Assembly (NCBI GenBank): GCA_013368375.1
Contig: JAACJP010000006.1
Location: forward strand, 496,001 to 560,000
Reading direction: 5' to 3'
From: Tricholomella constricta
Taxonomy: Eukaryota > Basidiomycota > Agaricomycetes > Agaricales > Lyophyllaceae
DNA: 64,000 nucleotides
Made by a program: the position numbers and the translations under genes. Below the pieces are notes generated by a model. The model searched no databases. It saw only the letters and a list, made by a program, of their open reading frames with translations, and was not told the origin of the DNA. This document shows positions 44,832 to 54,962 of the stretch, piece by piece (position 1 is the first letter of the stretch; each line of letters begins with the position of its first letter).

Positions 44832-45008
44832 ATGAACCCTTACCCAGTCGGCACCCGCGTTTTCTTTTGGGCATCCAATGCTCACACTATCTTCGGCCTG
44901 GTGGAGTCAATCAGTCGAATGCTCGATGGGACCATCATACTATCCATCAAAACGGATAGTGGCCCAACAGTCACTCTACCAGCAGCGGGGGTCACCAGAA
45001 TGACCTAA
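44832..45008 (+). CDS. Small 58-residue frame downstream of Gypsy-1 pol
   Basis: ATG to TAA, 58 residues, starting MNPYPVGTRVFFWASNAHTI. Alternating hydrophobic residues, VGTRVFF, a GLVESISRMLDGT turn, and TVTLPAAGVTRM give a small all-beta look, like an SH3- or Tudor-like barrel. It lies between the repaired pol stop (44798) and the polypurine tract, where most gypsy elements have nothing. Its frame is intact although pol is broken. I do not recognise a family, and 58 codons could be open by chance. Confidence 0.4.
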   Translation: MNPYPVGTRVFFWASNAHTIFGLVESISRMLDGTIILSIKTDSGPTVTLPAAGVTRMT

Positions 45009-45039
45009 GAAGAAGATGTCTCGCCTGGAAGTCGAGTCT

Positions 45040-45052
45040 AGTGAGGGAGTAA
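45040..45052 (+). promoter_or_regulatory. Gypsy-1 polypurine tract
   Basis: AGTGAGGGAGTAA directly before the 3' LTR. Confidence 0.6.
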
Positions 45053-45505
45053 TGTCAGGAGATGAACTTTTTCAATATCTAATCTCTCTTTATCTAATCA
45101 GGAAACCAATCGGACATCTTATCTAAAGTAGATAGTAGTATGTAAAGGATAACAGTCAGCATGACTGCGACGCAGCATGGCTTACTCATGGCTGACTCAT
45201 TGCTTACTCAGAGCACAGTTCAACATGCTGCATCCACATGTTATTAACCAATAGCTGTATTCCCTCATGGACACATGTATACGGTACCATTCTAGCATGT
45301 ATCTTGTAAAGTAGTATATATAGGACAATAAACCATCCAGAGTCCTCATTCGAGTTCTCTTAGGATTTCCACTACTTCTAGTGTGAACACTTGAGATTAC
45401 TAGAATAGCCAACATTGTTCTAAATCCTCTTTCTCTCTCGCTCTAAATCCTACTAGTAGAGTATTCTTGTGGGAGCCCGCTATCATTGGTAGTGTTGCCC
45501 TAACA
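45053..45505 (+). repeat. Gypsy-1 3' LTR
   Basis: 453 bp, no difference from 32273-32725 found by eye. GGATG follows it. Confidence 0.95.
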
Positions 45506-46046
45506 GGATGCATCTCAGGTACATATTCACTTCTCGCGTGTTTTCCGGTGTTGACTTCTCATTCAAGGGCAAGAAGGGGGCGTTCCAGTCCGATCTTGTC
45601 TACGAAATATTTTCCCGACACCTTAAGCAGACTATTGGGGCAGTGGTGGACCACGAGCTGCCAGTAGGAGGATTAGCGCTGTGCACTGCAGCTGTGAGTC
45701 ATTCTTTGTCCATCCAGCTTGACTCACATTTATCAATTGGTCTTCGTGACAGATGGAACGCGCACTCGAGCTTTGGGCTGAAGGCGAAGCTCCGAAGAAC
45801 CTGAAGGTGTCCGATGACGACAGCAAGAACGACAACAAGAAGAAGGTTTTCGGAGGTGATGAATGGATTGCGCGCACTGGCGGCTATGCGACGCTTGCCA
45901 GCGGACTTCACAAAGACGATCAATGGCCCATCATCATCACTGAGGCCGAGGCTCGCTTCCCGAATGCAGTAGCTGTTTCGTCTGGCCTTGTTGTAGCGGC
46001 ACCGTTGGAGGCTCAGGCAATTCGCGCAGCGCTGTCCCTTTGGTGA
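45506..46046 (+). pseudogene. Plavaka accessory gene, 3' part
   Basis: With Gypsy-1 and one GGATG removed, the exon reads NPDASQ, then a 50 bp GT-AG intron (GTACAT to TTCAAG), then GKKGAFQSDLVYEIFSRHL and GLALCTAA. A second intron ends GTGACAG and leads to MERALELWAEGEAPKNL. The protein ends with FGGDEWIARTGGYATL and ALSLW at a stop at 46044-46046. No other lesion is seen in this part, so only the LTR insertion breaks the gene. Confidence 0.65.
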
Positions 46047-46333
46047 GGATCCGTGAAAACAATTTGGGTAGTCACTGATATATTTTCCTAGATGTTTTTT
46101 ACAACCGACGGTGAAGCACCCGATGTGAACGAACATATTTTAGTAGATGTAGTAGGGTTAGTAGCGGTAGAGAACGTCATCTGGTAGAGAATGTCATCTG
46201 GTTAGAACTAGATCGCGTGATAGGTGTGAGTAGAACCCTCGCAGAATTGGCCTTCTCAAGTTAGTGCTAGTGTTAGCAATAGAGGGCTAGGTTTGATAGA
46301 ACCACTAGCTCTACCCAACCTAGCGGGAATTTA

Positions 46334-46344
46334 TCTTGCTGATG
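46334..46344 (-). repeat. Plavaka right terminal inverted repeat
   Basis: TCTTGCTGATG on the plus strand, mirror of 26649-26659; TG at 46345-46346 is the target duplication. Confidence 0.85.
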
Positions 46345-47090
46345 TGCTTCTCCTTCCACTTCGGGTTCGCCTTCCCTGGCGTAAACGCCATTGCTTCATC
46401 GCGATCGCTTTCCCTCGACTTCGCGGGAGTGCGGCGCGTGCGTTGTGCGCGCTGGCGATCGGATTCTTCGCAAATCATGGAGATCAGCGCGTCAGGCACG
46501 ATCGTCTTCGAAGCGGCATACTGCCGGGCGCCGGCTAGTTGCCCAGAAACGAAGTTGGAAAGGGAGATGGGGAGGGAGGACAAAACAGTGGTGGATCGGT
46601 AGTCGGCATCGCTGATTTCGACGCCGACAGTCGCCAACTTCTCGTGCTGCATTGCGAGAGCGTCGAGGAAGTCGCGAACGTCGCCCTTGTCGGGGCATTT
46701 CGACTCCAGGAACTTGGTACGTAGCTCCGTTTGCGCGTAAGCGCCTTTGTCGGTGTACTCCGCCACGATTGCGTCCCAGCGTTCCTTCACGGTCGGCTTC
46801 TTGTGGACGCGCATCAGCGCAGAGTCGGGAATCTTCTGAGTCAACAGAGACTTCGCCGCGCACTCATCCTTCTCCCATTTAGCGATCTCGATCTCCTGGG
46901 CAGCTGTAGCGGTCGTTCCGGTCGGGATCACAACGCGCGCAGTGGCGCCGCTAAAATGACCCCAGAAACCTTTGGCCTGGACAGCGTCCTTGAAGCGGAT
47001 AGAGAAAATCGCCCAGTTAACGCCCGAAGCGTCTAGCTTCGGAATCGACGACGGGAGAGTGTCGGCAAGAGTACTAGCAGTGGTAGACAT
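46345..47090 (-). pseudogene. Copia-1 gag
   Basis: It starts MSTTASTLADTLPSSIPKLD, with the copia-type Gag core (NWAIFSIRFKDAVQAKGFWG, KWEKDECAAKSLLTQKIPDS, RWDAIVAEYTDKGAYAQTEL, FLDALAMQHEKLATVG, LSSLPISLSNFVSGQL). At 46345 Plavaka interrupts it after PKWKEK; the natural continuation is the zinc knuckle at about 26,640. The start lies 37 bases inside the 5' LTR. Confidence 0.9.
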
Positions 47091-47110
47091 GGGGCAGCAA
47101 GCGAGCTGAA

Positions 47111-47127
47111 GGCGGGGCCTAATAACC
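47111..47127 (-). promoter_or_regulatory. Copia-1 primer-binding site
   Basis: Minus strand GGTTATTAGGCCCCGCC, adjacent to the 5' LTR, close to the Copia-2 site GGTTATGGGCCCCGCC. Confidence 0.5.
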
Positions 47128-47644
47128 TGTTAGAATATCTGTAATAATACGACTCAGTGTTTGTACGCGAGACGGCGGTCAAACGACTGTGTATTCACCT
47201 GTAATAATACGACTACAGATATTGTTAGCGAAACGATAACGAAGATAGTAAGTAATCATTTACCTCAGTGTTTGTACGCGAGAGGGCGGTCAAACGACTG
47301 AGGCAACGAGTCAGTAAGCGACAGTATATAAGTAAAGTACCTAAATATACTAGGCTGTAAATAGGCGAACAAAAAGACAAGTTCTGCAGGAGAACAGTAA
47401 GTAAAAGGAAAGGTATGAAACGCGAGCCAGCGGCTCGTTTAATACTAGTACGATAGCAATAGGAAATGGCAAAGGGAACAGATACCGATGGATAGCGATA
47501 GAGAGCGATTGAGACCGAAACATAGATCGTGGCGTCGTAAGTTCCGCGTCGGCGGTGGTCGTGATGCGATGCGTCAGGGTCGCGGGAGTATTATCCGCAG
47601 CGCGCATGTGCGCGTCGAGACTGTCCCATCTTGGACATCTAACA
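47128..47644 (-). repeat. Copia-1 5' LTR
   Basis: 517 bp, two differences from 16015-16531. CATGT at 47645-47649 closes the duplication. Confidence 0.95.
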
Positions 47645-48063
47645 CATGTCAGACAACAACTTTGAAGCAGGCATGTCAGTGGACTTACGTGCATGTAACG
47701 ATGTACTGTCCTTGTGGCAGATGGACAAGAAGTTGCCTGGAGAAGGACGCAAGCCAAGCCTGTGACGGTAAATTCAGGATGTGTCAACGGGGAATCGGGC
47801 GCAGTAAGAGGTCTGATGATTCCCTGCCTTGCCCTCTGGCTTCAAGTTGGAGGCTGTCTATCGCGCACAGCCAGATAATTGCGCCATCTAATCTACTGCG
47901 TCTATCGTATCTGTATCTACTATACCCTTTGATGACCTACTTACATCGGACCACGACCAGCTTGGTTTGTTACTACCACATGTCCGTACTCCTTCGAGTC
48001 AGCACATCATATTCTCTATCGACGCTCCGACTCGGACTGGGTTCCACAAGTTCTCTCAGTTCG
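47645..48063. other. Interval between Copia-1 and the SRPK-like kinase
   Basis: 419 bases with the right CATGT copy at its start. It should hold what remains of the kinase promoter. A frame running from the LTR into the kinase start is open but is not a credible exon. Confidence 0.5.
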
Positions 48064-49417
48064 ATGCCTCCCTCTCGCTTTCGACCTTCTCGATTGGACA
48101 ATGTTGAGTACGTCGAAGGCTACCGACCTGGTGGCTTCCACCCTGTCGCGATCGGCGACGTCTTTGCGCAAGGTCGCTACAGAGTTGTCCACAAATTGGG
48201 CTTCGGAGGTTCGTCGACCATCTGGCTTGCTCGCAATCGACCTGGAAAACTCGTGACTCTCAAAGTCATGCGCGCTGAAGATTCGTCTAAGCCTGTCGGT
48301 GATATTCCAGATCTGGCCGTTCCCCTGAAACTTTCGGAATACCTTCACGCGAAAGGTCCTGTCGCTCGCTCGAACATTCAGACCCCCGAGGACTATTTCA
48401 CAGAGAATGGGCCTAACGGGTCACACCTCTGTTTGGTCTATGAACTCGCTGGGCCTAGCATTCTATCTATGGCGGATTGCCCGGGAAGAGTGATAGGAAG
48501 TAGGCGTCTGCGGAAAGACCTTGCCAGGAAAGTAATCAAGCAATTGGTTTGCGCAGTGGAGCTCATGCACACTGGCAGCTTTGTCCACGGAGGTTTGTGG
48601 CAATCTTTGTGCCCGATGAAAGGTCAGGAGCTGACATAACAACTCAGACCTTACGACGTCCAATATCCTCTTCCGCGTTGCTGAAAACGTTCAAAACTGG
48701 TCGGATGATGAAGTTTATCTCAACTTCGGCCAGCCAGAGACAGAGGAGATTGAAACTCGCGACCGCAGTCCCTCAGGACCCCATGCACCTTCACAACTCA
48801 TCGCGCAAATCGACAACGCAAGCTTTCACTACACCCTTCTCCAAGAAGATAGCCTCCTCATTGACTTCGGGCAATCCTTTTCTAAATTCCATCCCCCGAC
48901 AGGCTACGAACCGGCGACCGTGCCCCACTACCTGTCCCCGGAAGCTCGTTTCGAAGGAAGGATTGGATTACCGTCCGATGTTTGGGCACTGGCATGTACG
49001 ATCTTTCAAATCCGTGCAGGATTCCCCCTTTTTGAGGCCTTCCTAGGAGGGAACGACGAGGTGCTCAAGGAAATTGTGGCGACACTCGGGAAGCTGCCGG
49101 AGCCGTGGTGGGGCACGTTCAAGAACCGTCACCTGTGGTTCGACGAGGACGGGAAGCCCAAGGCTCCGGAGCTCCAACAGGTGCTGCTGCCTGCAGAGAA
49201 GACATCAATCCAGCAGCAGTTGGCAAGTATCGGTAGTCAAGATGAACCACCAGCGACTGGGTATGATGGCGCAATGATGGAACGGCTTGGAACGAGGTTG
49301 GACAAGGTCGAAATTCAGTTGCTAGGAGATTTGCTGGAGAAGATGCTGCGCTATCGGCCACAGGACAGGATTGAAATGTCCGAGGTTGTTGGTCATCCTT
49401 GGTTTGCTCTCGAATAA
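48064..49417 (+). CDS. SRPK-like serine/threonine protein kinase
   Basis: Two exons (48064-48592, 48648-49417), 432 residues. The start MPPSRFRPSRLDNVEYVEGY and GGFHPVAIGDVF match the fungal SRPK-like group, so the insertion to the left does not seem to have removed coding sequence. Motifs: LGFGGSSTIWLAR (ATP loop), LVTLKVM (catalytic Lys), HGDLTTSNIL (catalytic loop with Gly in place of the usual Arg), IDFGQSF (metal-binding Asp), YLSPEARFEG. SR-protein kinases phosphorylate Arg/Ser-rich splicing factors; the HGD form is frequent in the expanded fungal set, whose targets are mostly unknown to me. The single intron falls inside the catalytic loop (GT-AG, 55 bp). Confidence 0.88.
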
Positions 49418-50336
49418 ATGTATTTTGTCAGAGTCGCAGTACCTTTGTATATTGACGAGTTGATGCTGGTATTGTCTACAGCATTTCCGTAGCCTGCTCA
49501 ACAGCCCTTTGCATAAGTTTGTGAAAATCAACGATCTGATCTTCTATCCCTCGACATATTTGCAGAGTGATCGTGGGCTATGTCAATGATCCCTGGGCTT
49601 CACGGGAGAGTGTATCTTTGCAGGGCAAAGACACGCGTGAAGTATATGGAGAGCCGTTTAGTGTCCTCTCGTCCATGATGCGGTAGAGTTACAGTAGGAG
49701 CATAAATATTCCTGCGGTTTGAGAATCGTCATCACGCCCACTTCATGGAGTGGTTTGCGACAATTCACGTACCCCTCCTCATTTTCTCGCCACGCTATTA
49801 AAGCAGAGGGATTCAACTTCTATGTCAATTCCCGTTTTAAAAAAATCGCATACCTGACCCTAAAACAGTACTACGGCGCAACCCTGAAAGAGAGGCATAT
49901 TGTGTTTGATCATGCATTTGACTTACTAAGGCCTAGATTTATTTGAGTGCAGGTAGCGAAGGCTAGTTCCTGGAATGAAATTATCTATAATAAGAACGAG
50001 AGAGGGTTCTGTATCGATGGGCTGAAAATGGCCCATGGGTCATTTCTTATAAATCAACTACGCCACAATGGCGGTGGCGTCGACCGGAAAGCAGAACCAT
50101 GGACGCGAATTACAACAACGGTAGCTGGAGAGCGACTGAAACGATAAGCCGTAAGATTACCCGACGAAAGTCACTGGGTAGCGACATGCGAGATTTCCGA
50201 TTTTACATAAGAGATTGTGTCCTATACTAGGTAGCGTTGTCTGCAGTGTTTAGGCACACATATATTTCAATGAGCACAACAGTTGAGCATTCAAATGAAT
50301 GTGTGGTTTAGTTTCATCGCTTCCAGGAACCGAATA
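49418..50336. other. Gene-free stretch between convergent genes
   Basis: About 920 bases between the 3' ends of the SRPK-like kinase and the helicase. AT-rich, with no coding region I can support; a frame at 49719-49946 lacks any recognisable feature. Confidence 0.5.
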
Positions 50337-53117
50337 TTATGCTATCCTACGATTGAGAGCGCCAATGCTTGCAAAAACACTCTTCTGCACTGACGACACT
50401 CCACGGGCAAATATCTGATTCGTGAAAATCTGCAACAACTGTGAGCTTACAGAATGAGGATAGATTGGCGTTACTCACAAGCTCGTCATAAATGATAGCC
50501 GGAACCTTCTTCTCGCATAACACTGAACCGGGATGGATTTTGACAACCTAAATCGTGCAATCTTATAGACACTCTGCGAACTGAGCCAAGTATAGAAACT
50601 CACCGACTGTCCCATTGTCTGCTTGTACGAGCCATCAGGCTGCAGAAATGCCGAGTTCTGGGCAAGCCCATATGCCAAACTCCTGACGACAGGCTCTTCC
50701 TTGTCGCCACACGAGACCTTCCAGTCAATGCCAAGTCGCCCACAAGTCTGCTTCAGCTGGTTCTTGATCTCTGCCGCTTCAAGCAGGGTCCGCTCGTTTA
50801 AGAAATGCTTTCTGCACCACTCCTTCCGAGCACCTCTGCCTCCGTTGCCTCTCGCAATCTCCTCGTAGGCACGCACGGCGTTGAGGATGGTGAGATGATC
50901 GCCTGATGCATGTCGGAACATGCGTCTTGCTTCGGCTGCAGTTTCGCGCTGCTCTGTGATGTCCACGAAAAGTTTCGATGAGGCGGAAAGGACAGAGATG
51001 ATGTCCAACACTTCAACTGTGCAACCGTGTTCCTTGGATGCGATCACGGAGCGCGCATGTACCGGTTCAAGAGGGAAGAACGCCATTTGGCGGCCAAGTG
51101 GCGTTAGCTCCTTGTTGGGATTGATTGCATCAAGCAGCCATAGTGTTTTGAGTGCAGAGGCAACTGTACGGCCTCAGGGCTCCATAATTTACGGATGTGA
51201 GAGGGACTTACTGGAATCGACGTCTGGCATATCCATCAAATCAAGGTCTTCGAGGTCTTGATTGAGGCATTTCAGTTGCAGTAAACTGGACGTTAAGCTG
51301 CAGCGCATGATCTCCGGTTCTGGTGCCAGTGCCATTTTGTTGTAAGATTCTTCGGTGTAGAGCCTGAAGCACACGCCCATGCTCTAGTGGATATCGTCAG
51401 TGGTAGGCTGAACAGCATTGCGCGCTTCAAATACCTCGCGCCCCGCACGGCCAGCCCGCTGCATCGCCGATGATTTTGTGATGGATTTAGTCAAAAGTGT
51501 ATCAAAGCCTGCAGGTTCGCAATAGTGAGCCATCGTCATTGCGAAGAGGGACCTTTGGCTCACCTCCGCCTGTACCTTTAGCTAGGTATCGCTTTTCCTT
51601 ACACATTCCAGTGTCGATTACGTATTTTACTCCGGGTATTGTTATAGATGTCTCCGCAATATTAGTTGATAGTATACATTTTCTCGCGTTGGGTGGTGTC
51701 GTCGCGAAGACCTTGGCATTTTGGCCCGGCGCTTGAGCGGCGTACATTGAGCAGACGAAAACCTAAATTTGTATTTCCCCAATGTCCAGGTGAGTTCAAT
51801 TGGATGAAAAGAAAGAAAAGGTCAAGCACCTCCGTCTCGTCTTTGGGAAGCTGGTCGGCGAAGAGTTTGATTGATTTTTCCAGACTCTCAATATCCTCCT
51901 GGCCTATTTCGATGTTGAGAGCCGTAGGGGATCCATAGTTGTGGAGACTCACCAGGTAAGAATATCAGGACATCTCCTGGAGGTTGATCTGTGTGTATCT
52001 GGAAGAAGGTCCGCATAGCAGAATCTACGTAGTCCGTTTGACCTTCCGATGAGTAGTATAATTTCACAGGATGCTGTCTCCCTTTAATGTATAGAATCTT
52101 GGCGCTAATTCGACCAGTCAGACACGAGAAAACAACCCGAGAAATCACAGACTTACTTGTCGAAGAATTTGCTGAACTTTTCCGCATCCAACGTCGCGCT
52201 CATGATCACGATCTTGAGAGGGTTCAGCTTATTCGCGTTGCCCTTCCCTTTACCACTCCCATCTGCAGGCCCATTCCTCTCCTTCTGTATTGTTTTCAGG
52301 TTCGCAATGAGCAAATCTGTCCGAAGTGTTCGTTCGTGAGCCTCGTCCACGATGACGACGCTGTACTGGTTCAGCAGGGGATCCGACAAGAGTTCGCGAA
52401 CGATCATGCCGTCCGTCATGTACTTGATTCGAGTTTCTGCGCTAGAGCGTTCATCAAATCGTACAGAGTAGCCAACGAGTTTTCCGACAGCCGCATCCTT
52501 CTCGGCTGCTACGCGTCCCGCGAGAGACGTCGCAGCAACTTTCCGAGGCTGGGTGACTGCGATCATGCCTCTACCGGCAAGGCCAGACTCAAGAATGTAT
52601 TGTGGTACCTCTGTGTGACAAGTTCAGCCTTACGACAAGCGGAAGGATAGGCGCAGTTACGGGTAGTTTTTCCGGACCCAGTCTCGCCCAGAAGGACTGT
52701 AACATCGTTACTCTGAATCTCCCGTATCAGAGCTTCCCTTCCTAAACAAATATTCAGACAAAACAGTATTGCTAAAATGAAGAGATGCGGCCAACCTTTT
52801 GCAATAGGAAGTTTTCTGCGCTGTTCCTGAAGATTTATTGGGCTTCCAGAACCGCTTGCCCCTGGGGTAGCGGGTTCATCCGCAGTGTCTTGGGAGCGAC
52901 GAGCCTTTTTGTTATTTCGATCCTGCCGACCATCCTGGTGAGGTTGACGGCCGTTGGGCATGACCTTTAGGGGCGTTTTCCTCGGCCTGTCTTCGTCGTC
53001 GCTCACGTCCACCCATGGGACTTGTGTCTTCTTGCCAAATTTCTTAGCACGGAAGTCATCATAGGCTGTCTGTTTGCCCTTGGTGGTGAGTCGAATGAGC
53101 TTCGACGTTGATGACAT
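50337..53117 (-). CDS. DEAH-box RNA helicase, Dhr2/DHX33 type
   Basis: Eleven exons (53117-52796, 52741-52661, 52610-52157, 52104-51953, 51903-51830, 51762-51564, 51508-51435, 51383-51212, 51163-50604, 50547-50479, 50429-50337), 749 residues. A basic, probably disordered N-terminus is followed by motif I GETGSGKTT, Ia TQPRKVAATS, II DEAH, III SAT, V STNIAETSITIPG and VI QRAGRAGR. Then come the helicase-associated region (TPLGRQMAFFPLEPVHARS) and an OB-fold-like end (VKIHPGSVL, FT then NQIFARGVSS). DEAH helicases unwind RNA with ATP. Size and the short N-terminus fit the ribosome-biogenesis or DHX35-like members better than the larger spliceosomal ones; Dhr2/DHX33 is a tentative call. Every intron is GT-AG and 41-62 bp. 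Confidence 0.9.
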
Positions 53118-53416
53118 TCGTATCCGTTGAGGCCGAATCTAAAGGCGTCGACGAAAAATTTGATGTTTAAACGCCGTGGTCTCTTCCGGGCCGACGTTCC
53201 GATCAAAAATAATCATGGCATTCACAATTCATTGCAAAACCTGGCTTCGAAGACAAGCCAAATTAAAAGGCTACAATTTGTCTCATGGAACAAGGGGGCA
53301 AGCTCAAGTATGTAGCGTTTTAAGATTGGTTTCATTTCGTGCTCTGCTCGACCTTGAATATATAAGTTGATGGTACAGTGAATTTATCACCACGAAGAAG
53401 GCTTTATATAGGCCAT

Positions 53417-54962
53417 TCATGAGACTGGCCAGGACAATGAGCGAACGCTCTTGATCCAAGTCGTATCCGCTCTCGGGTACTAACACCGAGTTCAGTGAGC
53501 ACAACATCACAGCACCACAAGAAATCAGAATATTACCTGCCAAACCATGGCTCCACCATCTGAGTGACATAGAATAGTCAGCGAGTGCCGCAGATGGCAA
53601 ATCACCTCAGACTCACTCCATCCTTGATTCTTGGCTTGTTGCAGGCAAGTTGCAAGTGTCGAGGTCGACATGAAGCCATTGCTGGCGTCGCTAGTGGTCG
53701 CCGGTTTGCCGATCACGATCTTGGAGAGGGGGACGCCGTTACTTGCGATCTGGAAGACGGCAGATTGAGGCCAGGTGCTTGAAGAGGTCGTGAGCAGACC
53801 AGAGCAGGTGGTGTACTCCGAGGCGCCCTCTGATAAGAAGAACATCAGACCGGAGACCTGAAAATTGTAATACCAGGTATGGTAAGGTACATACGGTTGT
53901 AGAACTGGACGTTGTACCAATCGATGGAGCTGCCGACGGAGGTGTGAACCTTGAGATATCCGCCACCAGGCCATCGGTTGGGTGTGAACCTAGAGAAAGT
54001 GGAAGTTAAGGATCATTCGGCAAAGAGTCAGCCTCTCGTTGATTACCATGGTGCGACGGCTGTGGAAGTGCGACTGTGTAAGAAATTGTCGAATATAGCT
54101 TGGAACATGTCGCTTACGAGCGTGAGTGACGATATAGCTTCCTTGTGGGAGTTGCACGCGAAGTTGTTTCGTGAAAGACACAAGCCATGCCTATCGATGC
54201 CGGGTTAAGATACGCATTAGCTCGGAAAGGGTGGGGTGAACAATACCTCAGCTGTACCGGCTTGGAAGGCACCAAAGTCCTGAAGAGAGGTGAGTAGGTA
54301 ATTGATACATTGTTGCAAATGCTCTGACCTCATAATCGACATCAATACCGTCCAGGCTGTACTGCTTGACCCAAGCCGCAAAAGTGTTTGCAGTGGCTAC
54401 CGGATCAGCATTGGTAGTGGTCGGGACGTCCGTGGCACCGAAGGCAGAGACAATGAGTTTTATACCAGCAGCCGCGTACTGAGATTTAATAGTGGATCTC
54501 TGTGCGGCTGTGAGGGTCGTCCAAGTGTACGCCTGAACAATTCTGTGAGCCCTCTTTTGAGGAATTACAGAAAAAGTGCAAGTACCTGGTCCCAGGCACC
54601 TGCCAGCAGCAGGAAAGAGAGGGAGCTGAAAATAGAGGGATTCAATCATAATGTAAGGATCGAAGTGGTGGGTAACTTGCTAGACGTTGTATCCCTTGAA
54701 GGAAATAATTGAGTCAAAAATTCGAGCACGAGACACCCATAGATACCTTGAGTTTAGATACATCAGGCGGCCCAATGGTCCCGTCCCATGCGTCGTGATA
54801 GACCACCCAGTGAGGAGCTGCAGGCGTTGCGCGAGCCACGATTTCTCGAGCCTGGTCACTGAGCCCGTCGAATCTTGTCCCGTTGATAGCTACAGAAGTT
54901 ACGCCTGTGGCATAGACGAAAGCCGAAGCTATGATAGTCAGCCAGGAAGTGAAGAGAACCAT
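53417..54962 (-). CDS. Secreted GH18 chitinase-like glycoside hydrolase
   Basis: Eleven exons (54962-54747, 54694-54681, 54625-54586, 54532-54329, 54279-54247, 54190-54118, 54059-54047, 53989-53895, 53829-53617, 53559-53537, 53479-53417), 328 residues. A signal peptide (MVLFTSWLTIIASAFVYATG) is followed by the (beta/alpha)8 barrel of family 18: WVVYHDAWDG, YSLSFLLLAGAWDQ, IKLIVSAFGATD, then the catalytic DGIDVDYED with the proton-donor Glu, THAPVAPWFTP, WYNVQFYNQGA and KIVIGKPATT. Family members cut chitin or the core of N-glycans outside the cell. Exons of 14, 13 and 23 bases are needed to keep the frame, and the intron after the 14-base exon has a GC donor (GCAAGT). The protein is short for a chitinase and has no binding module, so endo-N-acetylglucosaminidase activity is possible. 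Confidence 0.88.

Larger units (their letters stand above)
32273..45505 (+). mobile_element. Gypsy-1: Ty3/gypsy chromovirus, interrupted by Gypsy-2
   Basis: 453 bp LTRs (32273-32725 and 45053-45505) start TGTCAGG, end CCTAACA and appear identical. The target duplication GGATG is at 32268-32272 and 45506-45510. Without Gypsy-2 the element is 6,855 bp. Order: LTR, self-primed binding site, gag, a minus-one frameshift site, pol (protease, RT, RNase H, integrase, chromodomain), a 58-residue downstream frame, polypurine tract, LTR. Two point lesions (a TGA at 35312 and a one-base shift at about 44603), plus the Gypsy-2 insertion, break pol. Confidence 0.95.
26649..46344. mobile_element. Plavaka-type DNA transposon, interrupted by Gypsy-1
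   Basis: The ends are the perfect 11 bp inverted repeats CATCAGCAAGA (26649-26659) and TCTTGCTGATG (46334-46344), flanked by TG at 26647-26648 and 46345-46346. Deleting the element with one TG restores the Copia-1 gag-pol frame exactly (KWKEK joined to QRERKPRACWDCG), which fixes the boundaries. Without Gypsy-1 it is about 6,458 bp. It carries two divergent genes: a transposase (minus, 30066-26826) and an accessory gene (plus, 30276-46046, split). Both subterminal regions are rich in CTAG. Plavaka belongs to the CMC superfamily and is known from basidiomycetes. Confidence 0.88.
16015..47644 (-). mobile_element. Copia-1: Ty1/copia retrotransposon hosting four other insertions
   Basis: Two 517 bp LTRs (16015-16531 and 47128-47644) begin TGTTAG and end CTAACA, and the whole is flanked by the 5-bp duplication CATGT. 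Coding sense is minus: 5' LTR at right, then gag (47090-46345), pol (26648-23988, then 17712-16539) and the 3' LTR at left. Removing Copia-2 and Plavaka with one copy of each duplication leaves 5,652 bp, a normal copia size, and rejoins the gag-pol frame at both breaks. The LTRs differ at two positions I can find (in the GCGAGACGG/GCGAGAGGG and GAGGCGACG/GAGGCAACG stretches). Besides the two insertions the pol frame shifts near 24,600-24,660, so this copy is dead. Confidence 0.93.

Noticed and set aside
47488..48063. Open upstream extension of the SRPK-like kinase through the Copia-1 LTR
   Set aside because: Chance open frame; kinase homology begins at the ATG at 48064.
49719..49946. 75-codon frame between kinase and helicase
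   Set aside because: No recognisable feature, AT-rich, between two 3' ends.
54530..54695. Apparent frameshift in the GH18 gene
   Set aside because: Using a GC donor after 54681 and the second acceptor (GTTCAG before 54532) gives an intact frame.
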